Shown: piece by piece, positions 1-5,460 of the stretch | Position numbering within the stretch: position 1 is the stretch's first letter | Layout of the letters: every line of letters begins with the position of its first letter | NCBI GenBank assembly: GCA_026397495.1 | Contig: JAPLUS010000139.1 | Coordinates: 1-5,460 of the forward strand | Source: Candidatus Zixiibacteriota bacterium | GTDB lineage: Bacteria > Zixibacteria > MSB-5A5 > GN15 > PGXB01 | Direction of reading: 5' to 3' | Length of the DNA stretch: 5,460 nt | Translations under genes and position numbers: made by a program | Notes under the pieces: model-generated | Told to the model about the DNA's origin: nothing | The model's database searches: none | The model's input: only the letters and a program-made list of their open reading frames with translations

Positions 1-196
1 GCCCAATAACTGAGGACAAAATCGGCCCGAAAACAAAAATTTAATTGGACGCTTAAATATTTAACAAAAATGAATAAATTGCATGACTCTTTAAGCCCTA
101 AAATTCTAACATATGCTAATTATGACACAGCCTCTCAAGTCGGGGATGACAATACCGATGACTTTTTTCTCAGAAGTATGCTTTTTCCTTTTTTGA

Positions 197-222
197 GGCT
201 TTTTCAACACTCCCTAAAAGCC
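197..222. repeat. 7-bp perfect inverted repeat in intergenic DNA
   Basis: GGCTTTT (197-203) and AAAAGCC (216-222) are exact reverse complements separated by a 12-nt loop. In the minus-strand transcript leaving the permease gene, the stem is followed by an A-rich rather than a U-rich run, so it is not a canonical intrinsic terminator. The T-rich tract lies on the plus strand just before the stem. It could be a weak 3' stem-loop of the operon mRNA or simply chance in AT-rich DNA. Confidence 0.3.
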
Positions 223-269
223 GGTTCTCCCTAATCTTCTCCGGAATTCTAATTCATATAATCGAATTA

Positions 270-295
270 ATTTTACAACCGTCGTCGGTGAAAAT
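270..295 (-). terminator. weak candidate terminator stem-loop after the PiT gene
   Basis: An ACCG/CGGT stem (278-281 with 286-289) closes a 4-nt loop and is flanked by a second A/T stem (270-274 with 291-295) across a small asymmetric internal loop. It lies about 20 nt beyond the permease stop codon, where an operon end would be expected. The stem is short and no clear U-run follows it on the minus strand, so efficient intrinsic termination is doubtful and factor-dependent termination is possible. Confidence 0.2.
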
Positions 296-316
296 GAAGG
301 CTTGCTGCCGTATGCT

Positions 317-1348
317 TCAAAAGCCGGGATGAATTAATTTGATCAGATAGAAACATCCGGAGGCTACCAGACCCGCGGCGGGAATAGTAAAAACCCAAGC
401 CCAGACGATCCGACCGGCTATGCCCCATTTTATTCTCGAGAAGTTGGTCGTGGCCCCGACCCCCACAATTGCCCCCGTGATAGTATGAGTTGTGGAAACA
501 GGTATTCCCAGATGCGTCGCTATAAACAAGGTTGTCGCCCCCGCTGTCTCGGCGCAAAAACCGCCGACCGGTTTGAGCTTGGTGATTTTCATCCCCATGG
601 TTTTTACGATTCTCCAGCCGCCGAAAGCAGTTCCCAACCCCATGGCCAGATGACAGGATAAAATTATCCACATCGTATCTAAATGCATCAGGGAGAGTTT
701 GGTGTCGGGTTTCATTAGTCCCCCGGCAATCAACAAAGCCATAATAATCCCCATGGTCTTCTGGGCATCGTTGCCGCCATGACCCAATGAATAAAGGGCG
801 GCGGATAATAATTGTCCCTTGCGAAACAATTTGTCAACATCATTTGGTCTCCAGCGGCGGAATATCCAGTAAACAATAATCATCCCAATGAATCCAATAA
901 TAAGACCGATTAGGGGGGCCAGTGGAATAAATTTGATTGTTATCCATATATTATCCCACTGGATAACGTTCAGCCCCTTATATGTCAAACCGGCTCCGGC
1001 CACACCTCCGATAAGAGCATGCGATGAACTGGTCGGCAATCCCAGCCACCAAGTAAGCAAATCCCACAGAATTGCCCCTATCAAACCGGCCAGCACCACA
1101 TAGACATAAATCGTGTCCTGGCCGTCAATTTTCACAATTTTAGCGATAGTATCGGCTACTCGGGGTGCAAAAACGAACATGGCGACAAAGTTAAAGAAGG
1201 CGGCCCAAAGTACGGCCACTTTGGGGCTTAGGACCCGCGTCGATACGACCGTAGCGATTGAATTGGCCGAATCATGAAATCCATTGATAAGATCAAAAAG
1301 AAGGGCGACCGCCACCGTCCCGATGATAACAAACATGATGGGCGTCAT
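317..1348 (-). CDS. pit: PiT-family inorganic phosphate permease
   Basis: This is an integral cytoplasmic-membrane transporter for inorganic phosphate, driven by a cation gradient (H+ or Na+; the sequence does not say which). Its 343 residues fit the short bacterial and archaeal members of the family. Both halves of the internal duplication are visible. The N-terminal copy has the signature GFHDSANSIAT (23-33) and PTSSSHALIGG (105-115). The C-terminal copy has SLGHGGNDAQKTMG (187-200) and PVSTTHTITGAIVG (283-296). About ten hydrophobic segments alternate with short loops, and the longest hydrophilic loop is around 163-180. The ATG lies 2 nt after the DUF47 stop codon. No strong ribosome binding site precedes it, only GAGG inside the last DUF47 codons with a 10-nt gap, so translation is probably coupled. 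A second ATG at codon 5 has no better site. DUF47 upstream of PiT is a widespread arrangement and supports low-affinity phosphate uptake. The family call is very secure; the substrate is inferred from the family. Confidence 0.95.
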   Translation of the reverse strand: MTPIMFVIIGTVAVALLFDLINGFHDSANSIATVVSTRVLSPKVAVLWAAFFNFVAMFVFAPRVADTIAKIVKIDGQDTIYVYVVLAGLIGAILWDLLTWWLGLPTSSSHALIGGVAGAGLTYKGLNVIQWDNIWITIKFIPLAPLIGLIIGFIGMIIVYWIFRRWRPNDVDKLFRKGQLLSAALYSLGHGGNDAQKTMGIIMALLIAGGLMKPDTKLSLMHLDTMWIILSCHLAMGLGTAFGGWRIVKTMGMKITKLKPVGGFCAETAGATTLFIATHLGIPVSTTHTITGAIVGVGATTNFSRIKWGIAGRIVWAWVFTIPAAGLVASGCFYLIKLIHPGF

Positions 1349-1350
1349 GG

Positions 1351-1980
1351 TTAGGAGGCCTCGATCACAATTCCTTCGACAATATTGGCCACTTCTTCAC
1401 AGTAATCGGCGGCTCTTTCCAGGCGTTCGAAGATTCCTTTCCATTTGATTACGAAAATCGCCTCTTTCTCTTCCTTGAAGAGCCGCGCCAACGCCGCCCG
1501 TAAAATCTGATCGGCCTCATTCTCAGCTTCATAAATGGCCAGACAGCATTTCTCAATGGCCGCTTCCCCATGTTTCAGATTACGCAGATTGTGCATGGCG
1601 TTGTTAATCTCAATGGTGGCTTTGACCAGCACCTCGGTGAAATGCCTAAACTCGGGCCTTATGTCGCTTATTTCGTAGAGTATCATCCGTGAAGCCGCCG
1701 AATCCACCGAGTCAATTATGTCATCCAAGCGCTTCATCAGCCGATGAATGTCCGCCCGATCAATAGGAGTGATAAAGGTGCGATGAAGGGCGTTGATACA
1801 CTTATGCGTGATGTTATCAGCCTCGTGCTCAATTTCTTTAATGCGGTTGGCTCGCTCGATTAATTCCATAGGGTTCAAGGCAATCGCACTGAGCTCCTCG
1901 CACGCGCTAATTGACAATTTGCTATGCTGCTCAAAGAAATCAAAAAAACCGATTTCCTTAGGCAGTAACCGTTTAAACAT
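1351..1980 (-). CDS. DUF47 family (PhoU-like) protein, partner of PiT
   Basis: This is a cytosolic all-helical protein of 209 residues, the usual length for the DUF47/TIGR00153 group, which is distantly related to PhoU. Members are found beside PiT transporters and are thought to regulate them or phosphate signalling; the exact mechanism is not settled. Acidic metal-binding-type motifs typical of PhoU folds appear twice: EHEAD (51-55) and ENEAD (153-157). Each is followed by helices rich in E, D and R, such as ADIHRLMKRLDDIIDSVD (76-93) and ERLERAADYCEEV (185-197). The N-terminus MFKRLLPKEIGFFDFFEQH is typical of the family. There is no signal peptide or membrane segment. The ATG is supported by GGAG (1986-1989 on the complement) with a 5-nt gap. 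The gene ends 2 nt before the permease start, so the pair is one operon, and a TTGACA promoter lies about 100 nt upstream. The family call is very secure; the regulatory role is inferred. Confidence 0.93.
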   Translation of the reverse strand: MFKRLLPKEIGFFDFFEQHSKLSISACEELSAIALNPMELIERANRIKEIEHEADNITHKCINALHRTFITPIDRADIHRLMKRLDDIIDSVDSAASRMILYEISDIRPEFRHFTEVLVKATIEINNAMHNLRNLKHGEAAIEKCCLAIYEAENEADQILRAALARLFKEEKEAIFVIKWKGIFERLERAADYCEEVANIVEGIVIEAS

Positions 1981-2054
1981 GATTACTCCAAATTTTTATT
2001 TTTTTAGACATATAGTGGTTTTCGAAGCTGCCGGTATCTTTTCATAGATTACAA

Positions 2055-2083
2055 AAGTTAATACAATTCGAAAAGGTTGTCAA
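2055..2083 (-). promoter_or_regulatory. candidate sigma70-type promoter of the DUF47-PiT operon
   Basis: Reading the minus strand, a perfect TTGACA -35 box (2078-2083) is followed after 17 nt by TAACTT (2055-2060), which matches only three positions of TATAAT. The predicted start is near 2048, giving a leader of about 70 nt before the DUF47 ATG. The weak -10 box suggests either an activator-dependent promoter or use of a lineage-specific -10 consensus. No convincing Pho box was found at the standard spacing. Confidence 0.4.
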
Positions 2084-2130
2084 GGACGAGACGGATGGAT
2101 AAAATAAGCTGACCGATATAGATAGACCGG

Positions 2131-2157
2131 ATGACGGTTGAACCCTATGACGTTCAA
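2131..2157. repeat. overlapping direct and inverted repeats upstream of the phosphate operon
   Basis: ATGACG occurs at 2131-2136 and 2147-2152, a 16-bp period. TTGAAC (2138-2143) and GTTCAA (2152-2157) form a perfect 6-bp inverted repeat with an 8-nt spacer. The cluster lies about 50 bp upstream of the candidate -35 box of the phosphate operon and 23 bp past the flavodiiron stop codon. It could be an activator site for the operon or a 3' stem-loop of the flavodiiron mRNA. There is no U-run, so it is not an evident intrinsic terminator. Confidence 0.25.
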
Positions 2158-2179
2158 ATAGAATCAAGAATTTTTCCTT

Positions 2180-3367
2180 TTATACATTTAAAATTGATTC
2201 CCGAACCTGCTCTCCTAACTGAAGGCATTGGTTGAGCGTCCCCTCATCGGGAACATACTGCGTACTTACCCCCTCGCCAATAATCTGAAATTTCATCTCT
2301 TCCATCGCTTCATTGAGAAGCTTTACCACCGTATTGCTCCAACCATACGACCCAAAGGCGGCCCCAATTTTATGGCTCGGTCGCAGTCCTTTCATATAGC
2401 AAAGCATATCAGCCATCCTGGGAAGCAGACCGCCATTCATCAGCGACGAGCCAAGTATTACCGCTTTGGCATCGAGGACTTCCGTTATAACGTTACTGCG
2501 ATGGGTATTCTTTAGGTCGCACAATTTTATGACTACGCCGCCGCTCAATCCACGGGCGACAGACGCCGCCATCTTGGCGGTACTGCCCCACATCGTGTCA
2601 TAAATAATCACGGCTTTGGGTTTGGTTTCTCCCTCCGCCCAAGAACCATATTTCTTCCATATTTCACTTGGGTTTTTCCGCCAGATTAAACCGTGGTCGG
2701 GAGCCAAAATGTCAAATTGAAGATTTAATTTGCTTAGTTTATCGAGAAATTTCCTCACCGCCGGCGAAGTCGGCATGAATATATTGGCATAATATTTGGT
2801 TGCCTGATAATAGAGTTCTCCCGGCTCCACCTCATCATCAAATCTCTCACTGGTAGCCCAATGCTGGCCGAATATATCGTTGGAAATAAGAATCTTATCC
2901 TCTCGTAAATATGAGACAGTACTTTCCGGCCAATGAATCATCGCCGAGCCGAAAAATTGAATGGTTTTTCCACCGATATCAAGAATATCCCCCTCCTTGA
3001 TAATTTCAAAGGGCCAGTCATCCCGATGAAAATGAGCCATTAGAGCGTCCTTGCAGGCCTTGGTGCAAATAAGTTTTTTGGGTTTAATTAATTCAATCAC
3101 CACAGGCAAAGCCCCCGAATGATCCATCTCGGCATGGTTGACAACAATATAATCGATATTGATGGGGTCAATAATTTCTTTAATATTCTTAATCAATTGT
3201 CCGGCGAAATCGGCCTTAACCGTGTCGAACAGAACCGTCTTTTCTCCCTTAACCAAAAAGGCATTGAAGGAAGTTCCTTTTTCCGTAGAATATCCGTGGA
3301 AGTCACGCAGATTCCAATCGACCACGCCGACCGAATAGATGCCATTTTTTATTTCAAGCGGCTTCAT
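2180..3367 (-). CDS. fprA: class A flavodiiron protein (FprA/ROO family)
   Basis: This is a cytosolic enzyme that reduces O2 to water and/or NO to N2O at a di-iron centre, with FMN passing electrons in from a donor such as rubredoxin or another redox partner. Its 395 residues match the two-domain class A size. The metallo-beta-lactamase-like domain (about 1-248) has all expected iron ligands: H78, E80, D82 and H83 in NHAEMDHSG, then H145 in IHWPEST, D164 in ISNDIFG and H225 in APDHGL. The C-terminal flavodoxin-like domain (about 251-395) starts with the FMN phosphate loop IYDTMWGSTAKMA (255-267). No rubredoxin or flavin-reductase domain is fused, and none is encoded nearby. The start is secured by AAGGAGG (3372-3378 on the complement), although the 4-nt gap to ATG is short. 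The gene follows the peptidase by 88 nt and may be read from its own extended -10 promoter, from the peptidase promoter, or both. Whether O2 or NO is the main substrate cannot be told from the sequence. Confidence 0.95.
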   Translation of the reverse strand: MKPLEIKNGIYSVGVVDWNLRDFHGYSTEKGTSFNAFLVKGEKTVLFDTVKADFAGQLIKNIKEIIDPINIDYIVVNHAEMDHSGALPVVIELIKPKKLICTKACKDALMAHFHRDDWPFEIIKEGDILDIGGKTIQFFGSAMIHWPESTVSYLREDKILISNDIFGQHWATSERFDDEVEPGELYYQATKYYANIFMPTSPAVRKFLDKLSKLNLQFDILAPDHGLIWRKNPSEIWKKYGSWAEGETKPKAVIIYDTMWGSTAKMAASVARGLSGGVVIKLCDLKNTHRSNVITEVLDAKAVILGSSLMNGGLLPRMADMLCYMKGLRPSHKIGAAFGSYGWSNTVVKLLNEAMEEMKFQIIGEGVSTQYVPDEGTLNQCLQLGEQVRESILNV

Positions 3368-3439
3368 AAGGCCTCCTTAAAAACGACTTTATTTTGCGTA
3401 GAGAACCACACCGGCGGAAGGATTCCCTCTCGAGTGGCC

Positions 3440-3448
3440 ATTATATCA
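3440..3448 (-). promoter_or_regulatory. extended -10 promoter element for the flavodiiron gene
   Basis: The minus strand reads TGATATAAT, which combines the TG extension with a perfect TATAAT (3440-3445). No good -35 box is present 16-18 nt upstream, where the end of the peptidase coding sequence lies. The predicted start is near 3433, giving a leader of about 65 nt ending in AAGGAGG. An extended -10 can work without a -35 box, but AT-rich sequence after a stop codon can look like this by chance. Confidence 0.4.
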
Positions 3449-3455
3449 AATATAA
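3441..3455. promoter_or_regulatory. PerR/Fur-like 7-1-7 dyad over the flavodiiron promoter
   Basis: On the minus strand TTATATTTGATATAA is a 7-1-7 inverted repeat with one mismatched pair. It agrees with the classical PerR box TTATAATNATTATAA at 12 of 15 positions, counting the free central base. It covers the -10 element, where a bound repressor would block transcription. PerR control of flavodiiron and rubrerythrin genes is known in clostridia. Application to this organism is inference, since no Fur-family gene is in the window and AT-rich matches occur by chance. Confidence 0.3.
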
Positions 3456-4571
3456 TTACGCCTTCCCCGCCAATTTCACAAAGGGGTCAATATCAGCCAG
3501 GGCTCGTTCAACCGCTTCATTCCAAAAATCTGACTTGGTTATATCCACTCCGAGATGCTTCATGGCCACCTGCTCGCTGGTCATTCTTCCGCTATCGGCC
3601 AGAAGGGCACGATAATGCGGAGCGAAAGAGGAGCCCTCATTCTTGGCGCGGTTATAAATCCCGGCGGCAAATAGAAATCCGAAAGTATAAGGGAAATTAT
3701 AGAACGGCGTATCAGTCATAAAGAAATGTAGTTTCGATGCCCAGAAATAGGGGTGATAGCCCTCATCGGGATCAAGAGTGCCGGCAAAAGCCATCTTTTG
3801 AGACTCCACCATGATTTCGTTTAGACGGGTCTTGCTTACCAACCCTTTTCCCCGCTCTTTATAGAAGGCTTTATCAAACAGGAAGCGCGCATATATATTG
3901 CAGAAAAGAGTATGAGTATTCTGTAATTTCTGGTCGAGCAGCATCAGCTTCCCGCCATCGTTCGTTGATTTTCTCAAGGCCGCATCCGTCACCAAAAGCT
4001 CGTTGAAGGTTGAGGCCGTTTCAGCGAGAGTCATGGGATATATGGCGGCAAAGGGAACAATATCTTGCACGGTAGAGTGATGATAAGCATGGCCCAACTC
4101 ATGAGCCAGCGTGCTCAAAGCGGAAAAGTTTCCTCCCCAGGTCATAAAAATTCGACTTTGCTTGCTGACCTGAAAAGAGGTACAGAATCCGCCGCCGGCC
4201 TTACCGGGTCGATCTTCTGCCTCAATCCACTTTTTTTGTAGAGCCATCTTGGAAAAATCGGCCATTTCACGGCTGAAACCGGCCAAATTGGAAATGATAA
4301 ATTCCCCGGCTTCATCAAAGGTATAAGTCTCGGCTGATTTACCGATCGGGGCCGATTGATCATACCAGCAGAATTTATCAAGCCCCAGCAATTTCTTCTT
4401 GGCATCAATATATTGCTTGATTTTGGGTACTCCTTTGGCGACCGCATGCCACATAGCATCAAGTGTCTCTGGCTTTATGCGGCTGTTCAGCAGCGGTTCA
4501 AGCAGAGGTGAGTCCCATTTCCGTTTTTCGTATAGGCTCAAGCGAAATCCAGCCTGGAAATTCAGAGCCAT
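3456..4571 (-). CDS. pepF: M3-family oligoendopeptidase, catalytic C-terminal part (frame-disrupted gene)
   Basis: This is the catalytic two-thirds of a zinc oligopeptidase of the PepF/M3B type, a cytosolic enzyme that degrades short peptides. All key residues are present: zinc ligands H157 and H161 with catalytic E158 in LAHELGHAYH, the third ligand E184 in MTLAETASTF, and the conserved substrate-side stretch HFFMTDTPFYNFPYTFG (282-298). RPGKAGGGFC (121-130) is another family hallmark. The ATG at 4571 has no ribosome binding site and falls inside a family-conserved stretch: the same frame codes TLANVAS just before it, so the true family alignment continues upstream. The N-terminal part lies in a different frame at 4562-5197. 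No further stops or frame breaks occur, so the lesion is recent, an artefact, or bypassed by frameshifting. A stand-alone product from this ATG would lack the N-terminal half of the substrate channel. The family call is very secure; expression as annotated is doubtful. Confidence 0.85.
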   Translation of the reverse strand: MALNFQAGFRLSLYEKRKWDSPLLEPLLNSRIKPETLDAMWHAVAKGVPKIKQYIDAKKKLLGLDKFCWYDQSAPIGKSAETYTFDEAGEFIISNLAGFSREMADFSKMALQKKWIEAEDRPGKAGGGFCTSFQVSKQSRIFMTWGGNFSALSTLAHELGHAYHHSTVQDIVPFAAIYPMTLAETASTFNELLVTDAALRKSTNDGGKLMLLDQKLQNTHTLFCNIYARFLFDKAFYKERGKGLVSKTRLNEIMVESQKMAFAGTLDPDEGYHPYFWASKLHFFMTDTPFYNFPYTFGFLFAAGIYNRAKNEGSSFAPHYRALLADSGRMTSEQVAMKHLGVDITKSDFWNEAVERALADIDPFVKLAGKA

Positions 4572-4601
4572 TGAGGCAACATTGGCGAGAGTTTTTTTGT
4601 T
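4562..4601 (-). other. frame-disruption zone of the peptidase gene with an A7 run
   Basis: Both frames are open together only across these 40 nt: the downstream frame opens after a TGA at 4602-4604 and the upstream frame ends at TGA 4562-4564. The downstream frame is the -1 frame. An A7 run (4592-4598) lies here, in register as A-AAA-AAA of the upstream frame, so one extra A or a -1 slip would join KK to TLANVASMALN. Joining that way still leaves out about 30 residues that related peptidases have at this point. A short deletion therefore fits better than a simple one-base error. A resequencing or assembly artefact remains possible. Confidence 0.75.
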
Positions 4602-5197
4602 TCACCATTCTCATGGAAATCAATCCGCATATCGCCATAGATCTTGTCATATAATCGATTCCAGGCATGGTAACCATTAACCGCCAAATCGGCGGCGAAA
4701 CTTTCAAATTCGGGAGCCATCTTTATTTTAGCGATTTCCCGAAGCTCATTTAAGAAAAAGGCCGCATCCCCAAGTCGCTTTGAAGCGACCAATTTACCCC
4801 ATTCCTTATTGCTTTGCTTTTTGGCAAAAGCTTCCAATGAAACCAGTAGTTTCTGAAATTCCGAGCGGAATATGTCTATTTCACCATATATCTGAATGGC
4901 TTTTTCATCGGCCACATTCTGACTCACAAGACAATGAACAAAATCATCAGCTTCTACAATACGCGCCATAAGCTCTTGTAGTTTAACAATATAATCAATC
5001 CATTTAGGGCGATTGGAATCGTTCAGTTTCTGCGGCAGATGAGAAAATTTGACCACAGATCGCTTCATATCATTCCTGATGCTCTCTCGGAAAGAGGTAT
5101 ACTTGGATGAATTGCTTCCGCCGGGAAAAATTGATTCCAAATCCCAGGTCGGGGCCTTTAGGGTTTTTTCTTTTTCAGTAGAGTATCGCGACTCCAT
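4562..5197 (-). CDS. pepF: M3-family oligoendopeptidase, N-terminal part (frame-disrupted gene)
   Basis: This 211-residue frame encodes the helical N-terminal region of the same PepF/M3B peptidase whose catalytic part follows at 4571-3456. Family marks are WDLESIFPGG (18-27) near the start and MAPEFESFAADLAVNGYHAW (160-179), then RLYDKIYGDMRIDF (181-194). This is the pattern that normally leads into a conserved segment with a D-R-x-V-R motif. Instead, after KKLS (201-204) the frame reads seven unrelated residues and stops at 4562. It has no zinc motif and cannot be active alone. The start is well supported: GGAG (5205-5208 on the complement) stands 7 nt before the ATG, and the strongest promoter in the window lies about 80 nt further upstream. 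There is no signal peptide, so the intact protein would be cytosolic. Frame-joined at the A7 run, the two parts give about 580 residues. Confidence 0.8.
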   Translation of the reverse strand: MESRYSTEKEKTLKAPTWDLESIFPGGSNSSKYTSFRESIRNDMKRSVVKFSHLPQKLNDSNRPKWIDYIVKLQELMARIVEADDFVHCLVSQNVADEKAIQIYGEIDIFRSEFQKLLVSLEAFAKKQSNKEWGKLVASKRLGDAAFFLNELREIAKIKMAPEFESFAADLAVNGYHAWNRLYDKIYGDMRIDFHENGETKKLSPMLPQWL

Positions 5198-5211
5198 ATT
5201 CTAACTCCGGT

Positions 5212-5227
5212 GGTTAAACGTTTGCCC
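5212..5227. promoter_or_regulatory. LacI/PurR-like dyad in the peptidase leader
   Basis: The minus strand reads GGGCAAACGTTTAACC. The central AAACGTTT (5216-5223) is a perfect palindrome and the outer GG/CC also pair, so 12 of 16 positions are symmetric. A CG-centred dyad with GCAAACGTTT resembles LacI-family operators such as that of PurR. It lies between the predicted transcription start and the ribosome binding site, where a repressor could act as a roadblock. No such regulator is in the window. Confidence 0.25.
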
Positions 5228-5254
5228 AAATGATATATCAATCAGCTGTCCATA

Positions 5255-5271
5255 CTAGGGTAAAACCCTGG
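5255..5271. repeat. 7-bp inverted repeat at the 5' end of the peptidase transcript
   Basis: CTAGGGT (5255-5261) pairs with ACCCTGG (5265-5271), with one G-T pair and a 3-nt loop. It begins about 7 nt after the predicted transcription start, so the mRNA would carry a compact hairpin almost at its 5' end; as DNA it could be an operator. No U-run follows it, so it is not an attenuator in the usual sense. Confidence 0.35.
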
Positions 5272-5284
5272 GCATATTGTAAGT

Positions 5285-5313
5285 ATTATACCAATCTGTA
5301 TCTAATAATTCAA
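5285..5313 (-). promoter_or_regulatory. strong sigma70-type promoter of the peptidase gene
   Basis: On the minus strand TTGAAT (5308-5313, four of six matches to TTGACA) is followed after exactly 17 nt by a perfect TATAAT (5285-5290), preceded by the TG of an extended -10. The predicted start is near 5278, about 80 nt before the ATG of the peptidase N-terminal frame. It may also serve the flavodiiron gene, since no terminator is visible between the two. Confidence 0.65.
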
Positions 5314-5460
5314 CCCTTTGATTCTTTTATTTTGAGGAAGATTATTCATAATTCTGGGGTTGCGAATTTAGACCAATATTATAATTGCAAGGTTTATACC
5401 TGTAATAAGAACCTTTGCTCCCTTTGTGGCAGGAATAGGAAAAATGAGATATTCTCTATA

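Larger units (their letters stand above)
1..316. other. AT-rich region without a supportable gene
   Basis: This stretch lies downstream of the phosphate permease stop codon and runs to the window edge. Neither strand carries a frame with a ribosome binding site and a recognisable protein. The longest plus-strand frame from an ATG (70-234, 54 codons) has no Shine-Dalgarno sequence and a low-complexity end. The region holds a pyrimidine-rich tract on the plus strand (about 180-204) and two modest inverted repeats (197-222 and 270-295), which are listed separately. No tRNA-like or rRNA-like structure was seen. It is most likely the 3' untranslated and intergenic part of the permease operon. Confidence 0.6.

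Overview
All confident genes lie on the minus strand. The order of transcription is from right to left: a broken M3-family oligoendopeptidase gene (5197 to 3456), a class A flavodiiron protein gene (3367 to 2180), and a two-gene phosphate uptake unit, namely a DUF47/PhoU-like protein (1980 to 1351) followed by a PiT-family phosphate permease (1348 to 317). Base composition looks to be in the mid-40s percent GC by eye, with AT-rich intergenic regions. Shine-Dalgarno sequences (GGAG, AAGGAGG) and sigma70-like promoter elements are clear, so this is a bacterium. The flavodiiron protein points to an anaerobe or microaerophile that must remove oxygen or nitric oxide. The phylum cannot be fixed from this window; a deep-branching or uncultivated Gram-negative-type lineage is only a guess.

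Region by region: 1-316 is AT-rich, contains two modest stem-loops, and has no supportable gene. 317-1980 is the DUF47-PiT operon. The genes are 2 nt apart and probably translationally coupled, and a perfect TTGACA -35 box lies upstream. 1981-2179 is intergenic, with that promoter and a small repeat cluster. 2180-3367 is the flavodiiron protein with every di-iron ligand intact. 3368-3455 is a short leader with an extended -10 element embedded in a 7-1-7 dyad that resembles a PerR/Fur-family box. 3456-5197 is the peptidase gene in two overlapping reading frames. 5198-5460 holds its leader and the best promoter in the window (TTGAAT, 17 nt, TATAAT with an extended TG), plus two dyads.

How the genes work together: DUF47 and PiT form a well-known phosphate uptake pair. 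The flavodiiron protein and the peptidase are ordinary housekeeping or stress genes with no evident functional link to phosphate. I see no mobile element, CRISPR array, RNA gene or novel multi-gene system.

The most informative anomaly is in the peptidase. The switch between frames must fall within 4562-4601, which contains an A7 run. The family segment normally found at this point (about 30 residues around a D-R-x-V-R motif) appears to be missing as well. A single short deletion that left the gene out of frame explains both facts better than programmed frameshifting does. The second most interesting point is the PerR-like dyad over the flavodiiron promoter.
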